NCBI GenBank assembly: GCA_030614485.1
Contig: JAUWTY010000079.1
Coordinates: forward strand, 1-5,976
Direction: 5' to 3'
DNA length: 5,976 nucleotides
Source: Methanosarcinales archaeon
GTDB lineage: Archaea; Halobacteriota; Methanosarcinia; Methanosarcinales; Methanocomedenaceae
How positions within the stretch are numbered: the first letter of the stretch is position 1; each line of letters opens with the position of its first letter. Positions 1-5,550 of this stretch are shown here, piece after piece. The notes beneath the pieces were generated by a model. It ran no database searches and had not been told where the DNA came from. It saw nothing but the letters and a program-made list of their open reading frames with translations. The position numbers and the translations under genes are program-made.

Positions 1-1
1 A

Positions 2-1291
2 ATAAAACCTTTCAAAAGCATTATACTGAATCCAGAAATACTTAACAGGGACCGGCTGGTATGTCCGGTCTATGATACCATCGATGAGACTGAATATGGC
101 AGATACGGCAGCGAAAGCAATAATGTGATTCATATTACCACACGCAATAATAGTATTGAGAGTGGAGAGTTCGTCACCCGGTCCACTGAGAACCTGAAGC
201 GTTTCTTTGAGGATGGTGTGCTTGTTGAGCGGGAGGAGCCCGGGTTTTATATCTATGGAATACGGTACAGCATCCCTGAAGATATACAAGGGCAGATTCC
301 TGATGCGGCAAAGCGGGATGTATATTTTGCCTTTGGGCTGGTGGCCCTGGTACAGGTGGAGGGATTGGGTGAGGGTAACATTGTGGGGCATGAGAAGATA
401 TTTGAGAAGCATACAAACGAGCGCTATGAGGTGATGAAGGCGTCTGGTATGAATTTTGCACCTATTGTATCAGAGTACAATATGCCCGGGCATGATATCA
501 ATAATATGCTGGAGGATTACCTGGGATTCAAGCGACCTGACCTTGTTATTAGTGAGGATAGGCCGCCGCTGGTAGATGTTTCGTTGAAGGGTATCAGGCA
601 TTTGTTGTGGGAAATTACTGACCCCAGGATGGTGGGAAAAATACAGGCGATGATGGCTGATAAAAATCTGCTGATACTGGACGGGCATCACCGGTATAAT
701 GCGGCCAATGAGTTGCGTTTGAGGGATGGTGTGGAATATACTATGATGATGTTTATGGAAGGGGGAGACCGTGCGCTGTTGCTGTTGCCCTGGCATCGGT
801 GTGTTAAACGGCTGGACATGGAGAGGCTGGGTTCGCAAACTGAACGGTATTTTGATGTTTTGTGGAGGGGTGCGCTTGGTGATGAGTTCTATGGGATGCT
901 AAGTGCAAAGGATGATGCTCTGGATGTGAGGGTTGGGCTGTATGATGGCAAGGATTTTTCGGTGTTGAAGGCTCACGGGGATGAGGTGGAGCGGCTGTCA
1001 GAATCGTTGGGTGAGCAGGTGGGGCTTGATTATATCTCGCTAAATGAGTGGGTGATAGAACCTCTGGCGGATGGGGATAATGTGGATAATGTTGGATTTA
1101 TGGACAGTGTGGCTGAGGCGGTAAGGAAGGTTGATGAGCAGGGGTTCAAGGTGGCTTTTTTGATGAGGCCCCTGGATATCGGGGATGTGGAGTATAAGGC
1201 CCATACTGAGATGAAGAATTTCCCGCAAAAGTCTACTCTTTTTTTACCTAAGGTGGCGGAAGGGATAATGATGCGGCGGTTTGGTGAGTAG
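2..1291 (+). CDS. DUF1015 (COG4198) family protein, 5' end outside window
   Basis: Conserved protein of unknown biochemical function, probably cytosolic (no signal peptide or membrane segment seen). The frame is open from base 2 to the TGA... stop codon region ending at 1291 (TAG), giving 429 visible residues. A GTG at 125 could be taken as the start, but the 41 codons before it read as the family's N-terminus (IKPFKSIILNP, then VCPVYDTID and NNVIHI, counterparts of the usual PF, PPYD and N-h-hL blocks), so the true start is just upstream of the window. Numbering from base 2, family landmarks are FYIYGIRY near 82-89, a GHE motif at 129-131, LLWEITD near 201, the hallmark DGHHRY at 227-232 (bases 680-697), LLLPWHR near 260, and the C-terminal FPQKSTLFLPK block. 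Length and both ends fit a complete member. The coding strand is strikingly G-rich and C-poor, unlike the genes downstream. Family assignment is confident; function is not known to me. Confidence 0.9.
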   Translation: MKPFKSIILNPEILNRDRLVCPVYDTIDETEYGRYGSESNNVIHITTRNNSIESGEFVTRSTENLKRFFEDGVLVEREEPGFYIYGIRYSIPEDIQGQIPDAAKRDVYFAFGLVALVQVEGLGEGNIVGHEKIFEKHTNERYEVMKASGMNFAPIVSEYNMPGHDINNMLEDYLGFKRPDLVISEDRPPLVDVSLKGIRHLLWEITDPRMVGKIQAMMADKNLLILDGHHRYNAANELRLRDGVEYTMMMFMEGGDRALLLLPWHRCVKRLDMERLGSQTERYFDVLWRGALGDEFYGMLSAKDDALDVRVGLYDGKDFSVLKAHGDEVERLSESLGEQVGLDYISLNEWVIEPLADGDNVDNVGFMDSVAEAVRKVDEQGFKVAFLMRPLDIGDVEYKAHTEMKNFPQKSTLFLPKVAEGIMMRRFGE

Positions 1292-1371
1292 GGGCTGTTG
1301 TATAAAGGAATTGTGCGGCACGATAAGGCCGAGATTACTGTAAATCACCTGGTGTAGTATGGGGAGTTTGT

Positions 1372-1395
1372 ACTAAAGTATAGAAAGTATTTAGT
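1372..1395 (+). promoter_or_regulatory. Candidate promoter/operator dyad of the hepT-mntA operon
   Basis: A 6-bp inverted repeat, ACTAAA (1372-1377) and TTTAGT (1390-1395), separated by 12 bp, surrounds a BRE/TATA-like stretch (GAAAG at 1383-1387 followed by TATTTAGTTTA). Initiation about 25 bp downstream would give a leader of roughly 25-30 nt carrying the AGGAGGT site. A second TATA-like stretch, CTTATATTG, lies at 1413-1421 but would place the transcript start at the ribosome binding site. Toxin-antitoxin operons are often autoregulated through such dyads; that is an inference here and the arms are short and AT-rich. Confidence 0.3.
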
Positions 1396-1429
1396 TTATT
1401 GTGCTTATACTGCTTATATTGTAATAACC

Positions 1430-1436
1430 AGGAGGT
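1430..1436 (+). promoter_or_regulatory. Shine-Dalgarno site fixing the TTG start of hepT
   Basis: AGGAGGT is a full match to the anti-Shine-Dalgarno core of archaeal 16S rRNA. It sits 8 nt before the TTG at 1445. No ATG or GTG in this frame lies at a suitable distance, so the site decides the non-ATG start. Confidence 0.8.
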
Positions 1437-1444
1437 ATTCGGGT

Positions 1445-1882
1445 TTGTCTGATTTGACAAAAATTAATCCAACTTTACTTGTTGAGAGAATCAGTGAAAT
1501 CAAGCAGTCACTGGAACAGATTGAATCTATCTCCGATAAAGGCCAGGAGGCTTTTTTAGAAGACCTGGTTCTTGTTGATTCAGTTAAGTACAGGTTATTA
1601 GTAGTTATTGAAGCTTGTATTTCTATTTGCAGCCATATTACAACAAGGGCATTCAACAAGGCACCAGAAGGTTATGCAGATTGCTTTTTCGTACTGGGGG
1701 AAGTGGGTGTCATACATGCAGACCTGGCACAAAGGCTGTCGGAAATGGCAAGGTTTAGAAATATGCTTGTGCATATATACCGGGAAATAGATGACAAGAG
1801 GCTTTATATAATCATCACTAAAGATTTGGATGATGTGGAATTGTTTTTATCAGAAATAGGGGATTTTATAGGAAAAATATGA
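1445..1882 (+). CDS. hepT: HepT-like HEPN ribonuclease toxin (DUF86)
   Basis: A 145-residue helical protein of the HepT/DUF86 HEPN family, the toxin half of HepT/MntA modules. The family's catalytic RX4HXY signature is intact as R105-N-M-L-V-H110-I-Y112 (bases 1757-1780), inside the typical sequence MARFRNMLVHIY. In characterised systems HepT dimers cleave RNA, and the partner nucleotidyltransferase silences them by adding AMP residues to the tyrosine of this motif; both key parts are present here. The start is TTG at 1445, chosen because AGGAGGT lies 8 nt upstream. The stop overlaps the start of the antitoxin gene by 4 bp (ATGA), so the two are translationally coupled. Length is normal for the family and nothing suggests decay. 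Classification as a HEPN toxin is confident; toxicity in this host is inferred. Confidence 0.9.
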   Translation: MSDLTKINPTLLVERISEIKQSLEQIESISDKGQEAFLEDLVLVDSVKYRLLVVIEACISICSHITTRAFNKAPEGYADCFFVLGEVGVIHADLAQRLSEMARFRNMLVHIYREIDDKRLYIIITKDLDDVELFLSEIGDFIGKI

Positions 1883-2298
1883 TGGGTAATACATATAATC
1901 TTTCCACTGAGCAGAAAGAAGATGTAAAGAAAAAATTGGCGGATATATTGTCATTACATGAGGACGTTACATTTGCTTATCTGCTGGGCAGTTTTCTTGA
2001 ACAAGGAAGTTTCCACGATGTAGATGTGGCAGTATACACAGCGAAGGAGATTGGGAAAGACAATGTGCTGGATTATGAGATATCTTTGTCACTGGAACTT
2101 CAGCGCGCTGTAAATCTTCCATTGGATGTTAAGGTTATAGGTTATACTCCCCTTGGTTTTAATTATGAGGTTATCAGGGGTGAAGTGGTTTTTTGCAGGG
2201 ATGATGACACCAGGTTTGATTTTGTTGAAAGAACATGGGCTGAGTATTTTGATTTCAAGCCTGTGGCCGAATATATCCTGAAGGAGATTACTGCCTGA
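1879..2298 (+). CDS. mntA: MntA-like minimal nucleotidyltransferase antitoxin
   Basis: A 139-residue minimal nucleotidyltransferase, the expected partner of the preceding HEPN toxin. The nucleotide-binding GS is at residues 37-38 (LLGSF) and the metal-binding DxD is D47-V-D49 (FHDVDVAVY). A likely third carboxylate is D83 in LPLDVKV, followed by the usual C-terminal block VVFCRDDDTRFDF. The spacing between GS and DxD is the shorter, 8-residue form seen in many hepT-linked members, not the 10-residue GSRARG type. In characterised pairs this enzyme uses ATP to AMPylate the toxin's active-site tyrosine. ATG at 1879 overlaps the hepT stop; a second ATG at 1882 would also work. There is little Shine-Dalgarno sequence before it, consistent with coupling to hepT. 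All catalytic residues are present, so it is probably active. Confidence 0.88.
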   Translation: MMGNTYNLSTEQKEDVKKKLADILSLHEDVTFAYLLGSFLEQGSFHDVDVAVYTAKEIGKDNVLDYEISLSLELQRAVNLPLDVKVIGYTPLGFNYEVIRGEVVFCRDDDTRFDFVERTWAEYFDFKPVAEYILKEITA

Positions 2299-2320
2299 GA
2301 ATTATGTGGCGGTAGTTCTC
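2297..2320 (+). terminator. Weak hairpin overlapping the mntA stop codon
   Basis: GAGAA (2297-2301) pairs with TTCTC (2316-2320) around a 14-nt loop, followed by GTATTTTAATTAAT. The stem is short and the T tract has only four Ts, so this is at best a weak terminator for the toxin-antitoxin operon. Confidence 0.25.
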
Positions 2321-2338
2321 GTATTTTAATTAATAAGT

Positions 2339-2396
2339 GTAAATCTGTGAAATCCGTGTCTTTTTATTTTTCAGACACAGATTTCACTGATTTTAC
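2339..2396. repeat. Long imperfect palindrome made of four AAATCNGTG 9-mers
   Basis: The left arm (2339-2361) holds two tandem 9-mers, AAATCTGTG (2341-2349) and AAATCCGTG (2350-2358). The right arm (2373-2396) holds two more on the other strand, CACAGATTT (2376-2384) and CACTGATTT (2385-2393). The arms pair over about 23 bp with two mismatches and one bulge around a T-rich 11-nt loop (2362-2372). No T run follows the second arm, so it does not look like a simple terminator for the upstream operon. It may be a dispersed intergenic repeat or a binding-site array. The structure is read directly from the sequence; its role is unknown. Confidence 0.7.
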
Positions 2397-2469
2397 GCAA
2401 TTTCCGCAGGTAAATTCCAAAAGTGATTCTTTTTAAAATACTTCGTCCTTTTCATCAGTAAACTCATGG

Positions 2470-2752
2470 CTCATCGCTGTTTTGTGTGGGTAATTTCTTG
2501 ACTTTCATCAGATTGTTAACTTCCTATTTTCATTAATTGCCTTTACTGATATTTATTTATCCGTTCATTAGTACGCTACGCGCTGAGCTGAAGCGTTCCA
2601 CTCTCGGACACCGACAAGGGTGTCCTTCGCTCCACTACCAATGAAATAACAGGATTGGCCACTGGGTTTTGTTCCATCTAATTATTGTTTACGGGATCAA
2701 CAGGTATGAATTTCCTGTAACGGAAGTCCTACCCACACAAAATAGCGAAGAG
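2470..2752. mobile_element. Putative MITE-like element bounded by inverted repeats
   Basis: The sequence at 2474-2492 (TCGCTGTTTTGTGTGGGTA) recurs inverted at 2730-2748 with 18 of 19 bases identical. Extending outward to 2470 and 2752 gives 21 of 23. The enclosed stretch of about 237 bp has no coding frame but holds a GC-rich hairpin island. A short non-coding sequence with terminal inverted repeats fits a miniature inverted-repeat element or a deletion derivative of an insertion sequence. Its right end coincides with the point where the radical SAM reading frame starts to resemble its family. I could not see a clear target-site duplication next to either end, and the missing 5' half of the radical SAM gene is not on the left side, so a simple insertion does not explain everything. 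The IS family is not identified. Confidence 0.5.
2564..2645. repeat. GC-rich folded island inside the inverted-repeat element
   Basis: An 82-bp stretch is bounded by TTCATTAGTA (2564-2573) and TACCAATGAA (2636-2645), inverted copies with 9 of 10 matches. Inside is a perfect 7-bp hairpin, GGACACC (2606-2612), loop GACAAG, GGTGTCC (2619-2625). A shorter inverted pair ACGCT/AGCGT (2573-2577, 2592-2596) and the near direct repeats GCGTTCCACT and TCGCTCCACT are also present. It is much richer in GC than the AT-rich sequence around it, suggesting a nested repeat or a structured RNA/DNA element. There is no T tract after the hairpin. Confidence 0.55.
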
Positions 2753-3359
2753 GCAGTATTACAGCACGGACCCGGCCAAACACAACCAGACCCGGCGGCT
2801 GGAAGGTGCATATAATTGGGCAGTGGATGCCATAAAGATGGGACTGGATGCCGGACTGCTGGTTACCATGACCACCCATATCTCGCCGGCCCGTATGCAT
2901 GAACTGCCCGGTCTCTATGAACTGGCAGGTGAACTGGGTATGCATGAATTCAGTATCTGGGAAAGCGTGGCCAAACGCTCCGGCGACCCGGTGATATCAG
3001 AACAGGACAGGCAGGTAATACTGGATATGCACCGCACACGCAACCAGCCGGGGCCGGGCCCAAGAGTATTCACCAGTTCCTTCTTTGAAGGCGAAATGCT
3101 GGGGTGTATGGCTGGAAGACGCTGGGCTCATGTTTGCGTGGACGGCGGAGTTAAGGCATGTCCTTACATGCCCTTTGAGTTCGGGAATGTATTAGATGAG
3201 AATGGACTATCAGGCGCATGGAAGATCATTAGGTCACTGAAAGATTTTAAAGAGCGCAGGAACCTGTGTATGATGCAAGATCCCCAATTCCTTATCAACC
3301 TGGATCATATCCCGGAAGGTTCCAGTTCAAAATATACTTACAGGAACATTTTGAAATAA
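2751..3359 (+). pseudogene. Radical SAM protein, 5'-truncated (SPASM-like C-terminal part only)
   Basis: The frame resembles the second half of a radical SAM enzyme: YSTDPAKHNQ, then GLLVTMTTHIS and LAGELGMHEF as successive strands and helices of the partial barrel, then a C-terminal cysteine-bearing domain of SPASM/twitch type. That domain has GCMAG (Cys codon at 3105), VDGGVKACPYM (3159), GNV, and RRNLC (3267). The CxxxCxxC loop that binds the catalytic iron-sulfur cluster should lie about 80-100 residues earlier. It is absent, because the frame meets a TAA at 2718 and the family resemblance ends at about 2754, at the inverted-repeat element. The first usable in-frame start is a GTG at 2823 with no ribosome binding site. 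The C-terminus looks complete. A dead remnant is most likely; expression of an isolated C-terminal domain is possible but unsupported. The original substrate cannot be told. Confidence 0.8.
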
Positions 3360-3373
3360 CATGTCATTAAGCC

Positions 3374-3388
3374 CGAAACATTATATTG
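3374..3388 (+). promoter_or_regulatory. BRE/TATA promoter of the membrane winged-helix gene
   Basis: CGAAACA followed by TTATATTG fits the archaeal BRE (purine-N-W-A-A) plus TATA arrangement. Transcription would start about 25 bp downstream, near 3408-3412, only a few bases before the ATG at 3417. The message would be leaderless or nearly so, which agrees with the absence of a Shine-Dalgarno sequence. Confidence 0.5.
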
Positions 3389-3416
3389 TATCCCAAACGA
3401 TAACGAATTGGGTTAT

Positions 3417-4370
3417 ATGAGATACAATTACCTATTTTATTTTTTACTTATCGCACTTCTTATAGACCCAGTTTATGCTTCGGAAGAAGCTGTTTTCGAC
3501 ACTTATACCCATACCGTTGAAATGGGTCAGGGAGATTCATTTCATGAAATTAATACCCTGGTAATTGTGCCAGAGACTTTACAGGAAATCATCCTGAACT
3601 TACCTCCAAGGACTGAAAAACTTCAAGTGTTTATTAATGAAAACGAGTGCGACTATGTGCTGGAAGAAAAGAAGGGGCATTCTGTACTGACATGCCCCCT
3701 TCCAGAAAAATCTTTGACAAAGCATTTCATTTCCATAACTTACCGCACAAACTACCCGATATTTGAACTTCAGGACAAATTGATGTACAATTCAGAATAC
3801 ATTCCCTCATACAATACTTCCAAATTCAACTATATACTAAAACTGCCTGTTGGTTACGTTATTCCTGATGAAAAAGAAGTCTCTTTTTTTATCCACCCGG
3901 AACCAAAATCCATCTATTCTGACGGGCAAAGGATAATCCTGCTATGGGAACAGAGAAACGTGGACAATGCCTTTGAAATCTCTGTCATGATGGAACCCAC
4001 TTTTGCCTCGAAGTCTACGGTTCCGCTGCTCATAGGATTACTGGTACTTATTGTCTTGTTGGGTGCCGGGTATCTATATTACACAAATAGGAGTGGAAGG
4101 AGAAACACGGCCGCAACAGTCAGCTATCCGGCACTGGTTGAACATGAAAAAGTAGTGGTTGACCTGCTGGAAAAGGCAGAAGGGAATGTAATGTGGCAGA
4201 AGCAGATACAGGTGGAAAGTGGTTTTTCCAAGGTCAAGGTGAGCAGGTTATTGCAAAGTCTGGAGAAGCGGGGCGTTATCAGAAAGGAAGCATGGGGTAA
4301 TACCAATAAGATCCACCTTGTTACAGAACAGGAAGAAAACATCCTGGCTGCTAAAAAAGAATCAAATTGA
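3417..4370 (+). CDS. Membrane-anchored winged-helix regulator with extracytoplasmic domain
   Basis: A 317-residue protein with an N-terminal signal peptide (hydrophobic 5-16, likely cleavage after VYA at 21), a beta-rich outer domain of about 22-200, one membrane segment at about 202-222 (PLLIGLLVLIVLLGAGYLYY) followed by a positive NRSGRR stop-transfer, and a cytoplasmic winged helix-turn-helix at about 240-302. The recognition region is SGFSKVKVSRLLQSLEKRG, and the wing is VIRKEAWGNTNKIHLV. Cys78 and Cys93, both outside, could form a disulfide. This layout, known in many Euryarchaeota, suggests a one-component sensor that reads an envelope signal and binds DNA near the membrane. The ligand is unknown. 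ATG 3417 is preferred over an in-frame TTG at 3408 because it starts directly at the signal peptide and neither has a Shine-Dalgarno site. An operator-like repeat array lies directly downstream, before the DUF5667 gene. The architecture is clear; its target is inferred. Confidence 0.85.
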   Translation: MRYNYLFYFLLIALLIDPVYASEEAVFDTYTHTVEMGQGDSFHEINTLVIVPETLQEIILNLPPRTEKLQVFINENECDYVLEEKKGHSVLTCPLPEKSLTKHFISITYRTNYPIFELQDKLMYNSEYIPSYNTSKFNYILKLPVGYVIPDEKEVSFFIHPEPKSIYSDGQRIILLWEQRNVDNAFEISVMMEPTFASKSTVPLLIGLLVLIVLLGAGYLYYTNRSGRRNTAATVSYPALVEHEKVVVDLLEKAEGNVMWQKQIQVESGFSKVKVSRLLQSLEKRGVIRKEAWGNTNKIHLVTEQEENILAAKKESN

Positions 4371-4375
4371 ATTAG

Positions 4376-4382
4376 TTTTTTT
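4376..4382 (+). terminator. Oligo-T terminator after the winged-helix gene
   Basis: Seven consecutive Ts begin 6 bp after the stop codon. Archaeal RNA polymerase can terminate at such T tracts without a hairpin, so the winged-helix gene and the next gene are probably separate transcription units. Confidence 0.5.
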
Positions 4383-4385
4383 ACA

Positions 4386-4439
4386 TTGTTGTATCTTGTT
4401 TCACCTTGTTTCAGGTTTGTTTCATTCTGTTACATGAAA
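4386..4439 (+). promoter_or_regulatory. Helically phased TTGTTTCA repeat array, candidate operator
   Basis: Three exact TTGTTTCA copies lie at 4396-4403, 4406-4413 and 4417-4424. Two 6-of-8 matches flank them: TTGTTGTA at 4386-4393 and CTGTTACA at 4427-4434. Start-to-start spacings are 10, 10, 11 and 10 bp, one helical turn each, so all copies face the same side of the DNA. The last exact copy is also part of a dyad, TTTCAT (4420-4425) and ATGAAA (4434-4439). The array ends right at the BRE/TATA-like box of the downstream gene, a typical place for an activator or repressor to act. The adjacent membrane winged-helix protein is the obvious candidate binder, by inference only. Confidence 0.6.
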
Positions 4440-4451
4440 GTACTAAATAAA
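4436..4451 (+). promoter_or_regulatory. BRE/TATA-like promoter of the DUF5667 gene
   Basis: GAAAGTAC followed by TAAATAAA (4444-4451) resembles an archaeal BRE plus TATA box, with initiation expected near 4470 and a leader of about 35 nt that includes the ribosome binding site. The TATA part is a weak match. Confidence 0.4.
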
Positions 4452-4493
4452 TTCGGATACAGATAACCCATTAGCAATACAAGTAAAATCCCT

Positions 4494-4498
4494 GGAGG
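4494..4498 (+). promoter_or_regulatory. Shine-Dalgarno site of the DUF5667 gene
   Basis: GGAGG lies 8 nt before ATG 4507, an ideal spacing. Together with the signal peptide that follows directly, it fixes the start. Confidence 0.75.
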
Positions 4499-4506
4499 AA
4501 CTAAAA

Positions 4507-5532
4507 ATGAAATTAAAGATTGCAAGTATAATCGCCATGGTGCTGATGTTATTGTCAGTACCAGCAATGGCAGAGGATAATGAAACGATATTGACTGAGC
4601 CGGGCACAACACCTGATAGTGTATTATATTTCCTGGATGTTGCCGCGGACAATCTGGCACTTGCCATGACCTTGAACAATGATGCCAAGATTGAAAAACA
4701 ACTGGAGATTGCTGAGGAACGCCTTGCTGAAGCAAAAGCAATGGCTGAGAAAGGCGATGTCAAAGCCATGAAAAAAGCTGCTGACAGACATGGCGAGATA
4801 ATGGTCAAACTTAAAACAGAATTAAAAAGTATCGAGAATGGAGATTCTGAAAGCGAGTTGAAAAAAGAGATTGAAATCCAGCAGAAAATCAATGAGCATA
4901 GCGATAAAATAATGGAAGTCAGGGATGGACTGAAAATCAAGATCAAGGTCAAAGGGGATATCACTGCTGAACAACAGGAATTGATCGATTCCATTCTGGC
5001 AAGCCTTGAAGGACAGACCGGAGAAGTCAAGATCGAGATAGAGAACGAAAAGAGTAAGACCAAGATAAAGATCAAAACAGAGACCGGAAAAGACGGTGAT
5101 GAGCTTGAGAACGAAATCGAGGATGAACTGGGCATAACAGAGGAACAGCGAGAGGATGCACTTGAAGAAATAATGGATGCGCAGAACGACCTAAACAAAA
5201 CTCTGGATAAGTATGAAAAAATGAATGTCACTCCACCAAACAGCATAGTGGATGAGATCAATGATCTGCTTGCCAAAGCCCAGGAGGCTTTTGATGCTGG
5301 TGACTATGAAGATGCAGAGGAACTGGCGGAACATGCTGATGACCTGGTAGATAACCTGGAAGATGAGCTTGAAAAATCTGAGCACGATGAATCGGACGAT
5401 GATGGTGATGAAGATGAAAATAAAAACGATGATGAAAACGACACCGACGACAAAAAAGAAGACCATGAAGAAAAAACTGACAATAAATCAGTTGAACATT
5501 CAGAGGATTCAGAGGTTAAACTAAACGATTAA
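4507..5532 (+). CDS. Secreted DUF5667-type helical protein with acidic tail
   Basis: A 341-residue exported protein of unknown function. Residues 1-22 form a signal peptide ending VPAMA before EDN. Residues 31-100 match the DUF5667 pattern: PGTTPDSVLYFLDVAADNLALAMT, then a helix with LEIAEERLAEAKAMAEKGD. A middle part alternates lysine and hydrophobic residues (GLKIKIKVKG, 141-150; TKIKIKTETG, 185-194) and looks like beta strands between helical stretches. A second helical repeat, LLAKAQEAFDAGDYEDAEELAEHADDLVDNL (about 253-284; its core is AFDAGDYEDAEELAEHAD), resembles the first. The last 55 residues are very rich in Asp and Glu and probably disordered, possibly binding cations. There is no cysteine, so no lipobox, and no C-terminal membrane anchor, so it should be released or held non-covalently at the cell surface. 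The strong ribosome binding site and the phased repeat array upstream suggest regulated, efficient expression. The domain name is moderately sure; function is unknown. Confidence 0.8.
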   Translation: MKLKIASIIAMVLMLLSVPAMAEDNETILTEPGTTPDSVLYFLDVAADNLALAMTLNNDAKIEKQLEIAEERLAEAKAMAEKGDVKAMKKAADRHGEIMVKLKTELKSIENGDSESELKKEIEIQQKINEHSDKIMEVRDGLKIKIKVKGDITAEQQELIDSILASLEGQTGEVKIEIENEKSKTKIKIKTETGKDGDELENEIEDELGITEEQREDALEEIMDAQNDLNKTLDKYEKMNVTPPNSIVDEINDLLAKAQEAFDAGDYEDAEELAEHADDLVDNLEDELEKSEHDESDDDGDEDENKNDDENDTDDKKEDHEEKTDNKSVEHSEDSEVKLND

Positions 5533-5550
5533 ACCCAACCAAAATGAAGC

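Larger units (their letters stand above)
2299..2750. other. Gene-free, repeat-rich intergenic region
   Basis: About 450 bp without a convincing coding frame on either strand. Its content is the 9-mer palindrome near 2339-2396, an AT-rich spacer to about 2470, and the element bounded by inverted repeats up to about 2752. I see no RNA gene and no recognisable transposase remnant. Confidence 0.6.

Noticed and set aside
125..1291. GTG at 125 as the start of the DUF1015 gene
   Set aside because: The frame is open to base 2 and the 41 preceding codons match the family N-terminus, so the gene begins left of the window.
2339..2396. CRISPR repeat or tRNA gene
   Set aside because: There are only two short tandem units per arm with no spacers, and no cloverleaf or T-loop sequence.
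2606..2625. GGACACC/GGTGTCC hairpin as a terminator
   Set aside because: No T tract follows, and it lies about 300 bp beyond the nearest upstream gene, inside the inverted-repeat element.
2823..3359. Radical SAM remnant as an intact 178-residue gene
   Set aside because: The GTG has no ribosome binding site, family-like sequence continues upstream to about 2754, and the cluster-binding cysteine motif is missing.
3408..4370. TTG at 3408 as the start of the winged-helix gene
   Set aside because: It has no Shine-Dalgarno site, and the ATG at 3417 directly starts a normal signal peptide; only three residues are affected.
4443..5276. 277-codon open frame on the minus strand
   Set aside because: Its Ser/Phe/Ile-rich translation is low-complexity and is what the complement of Glu/Lys/Asp-rich codons gives; the plus-strand gene has a ribosome binding site, signal peptide and family resemblance.
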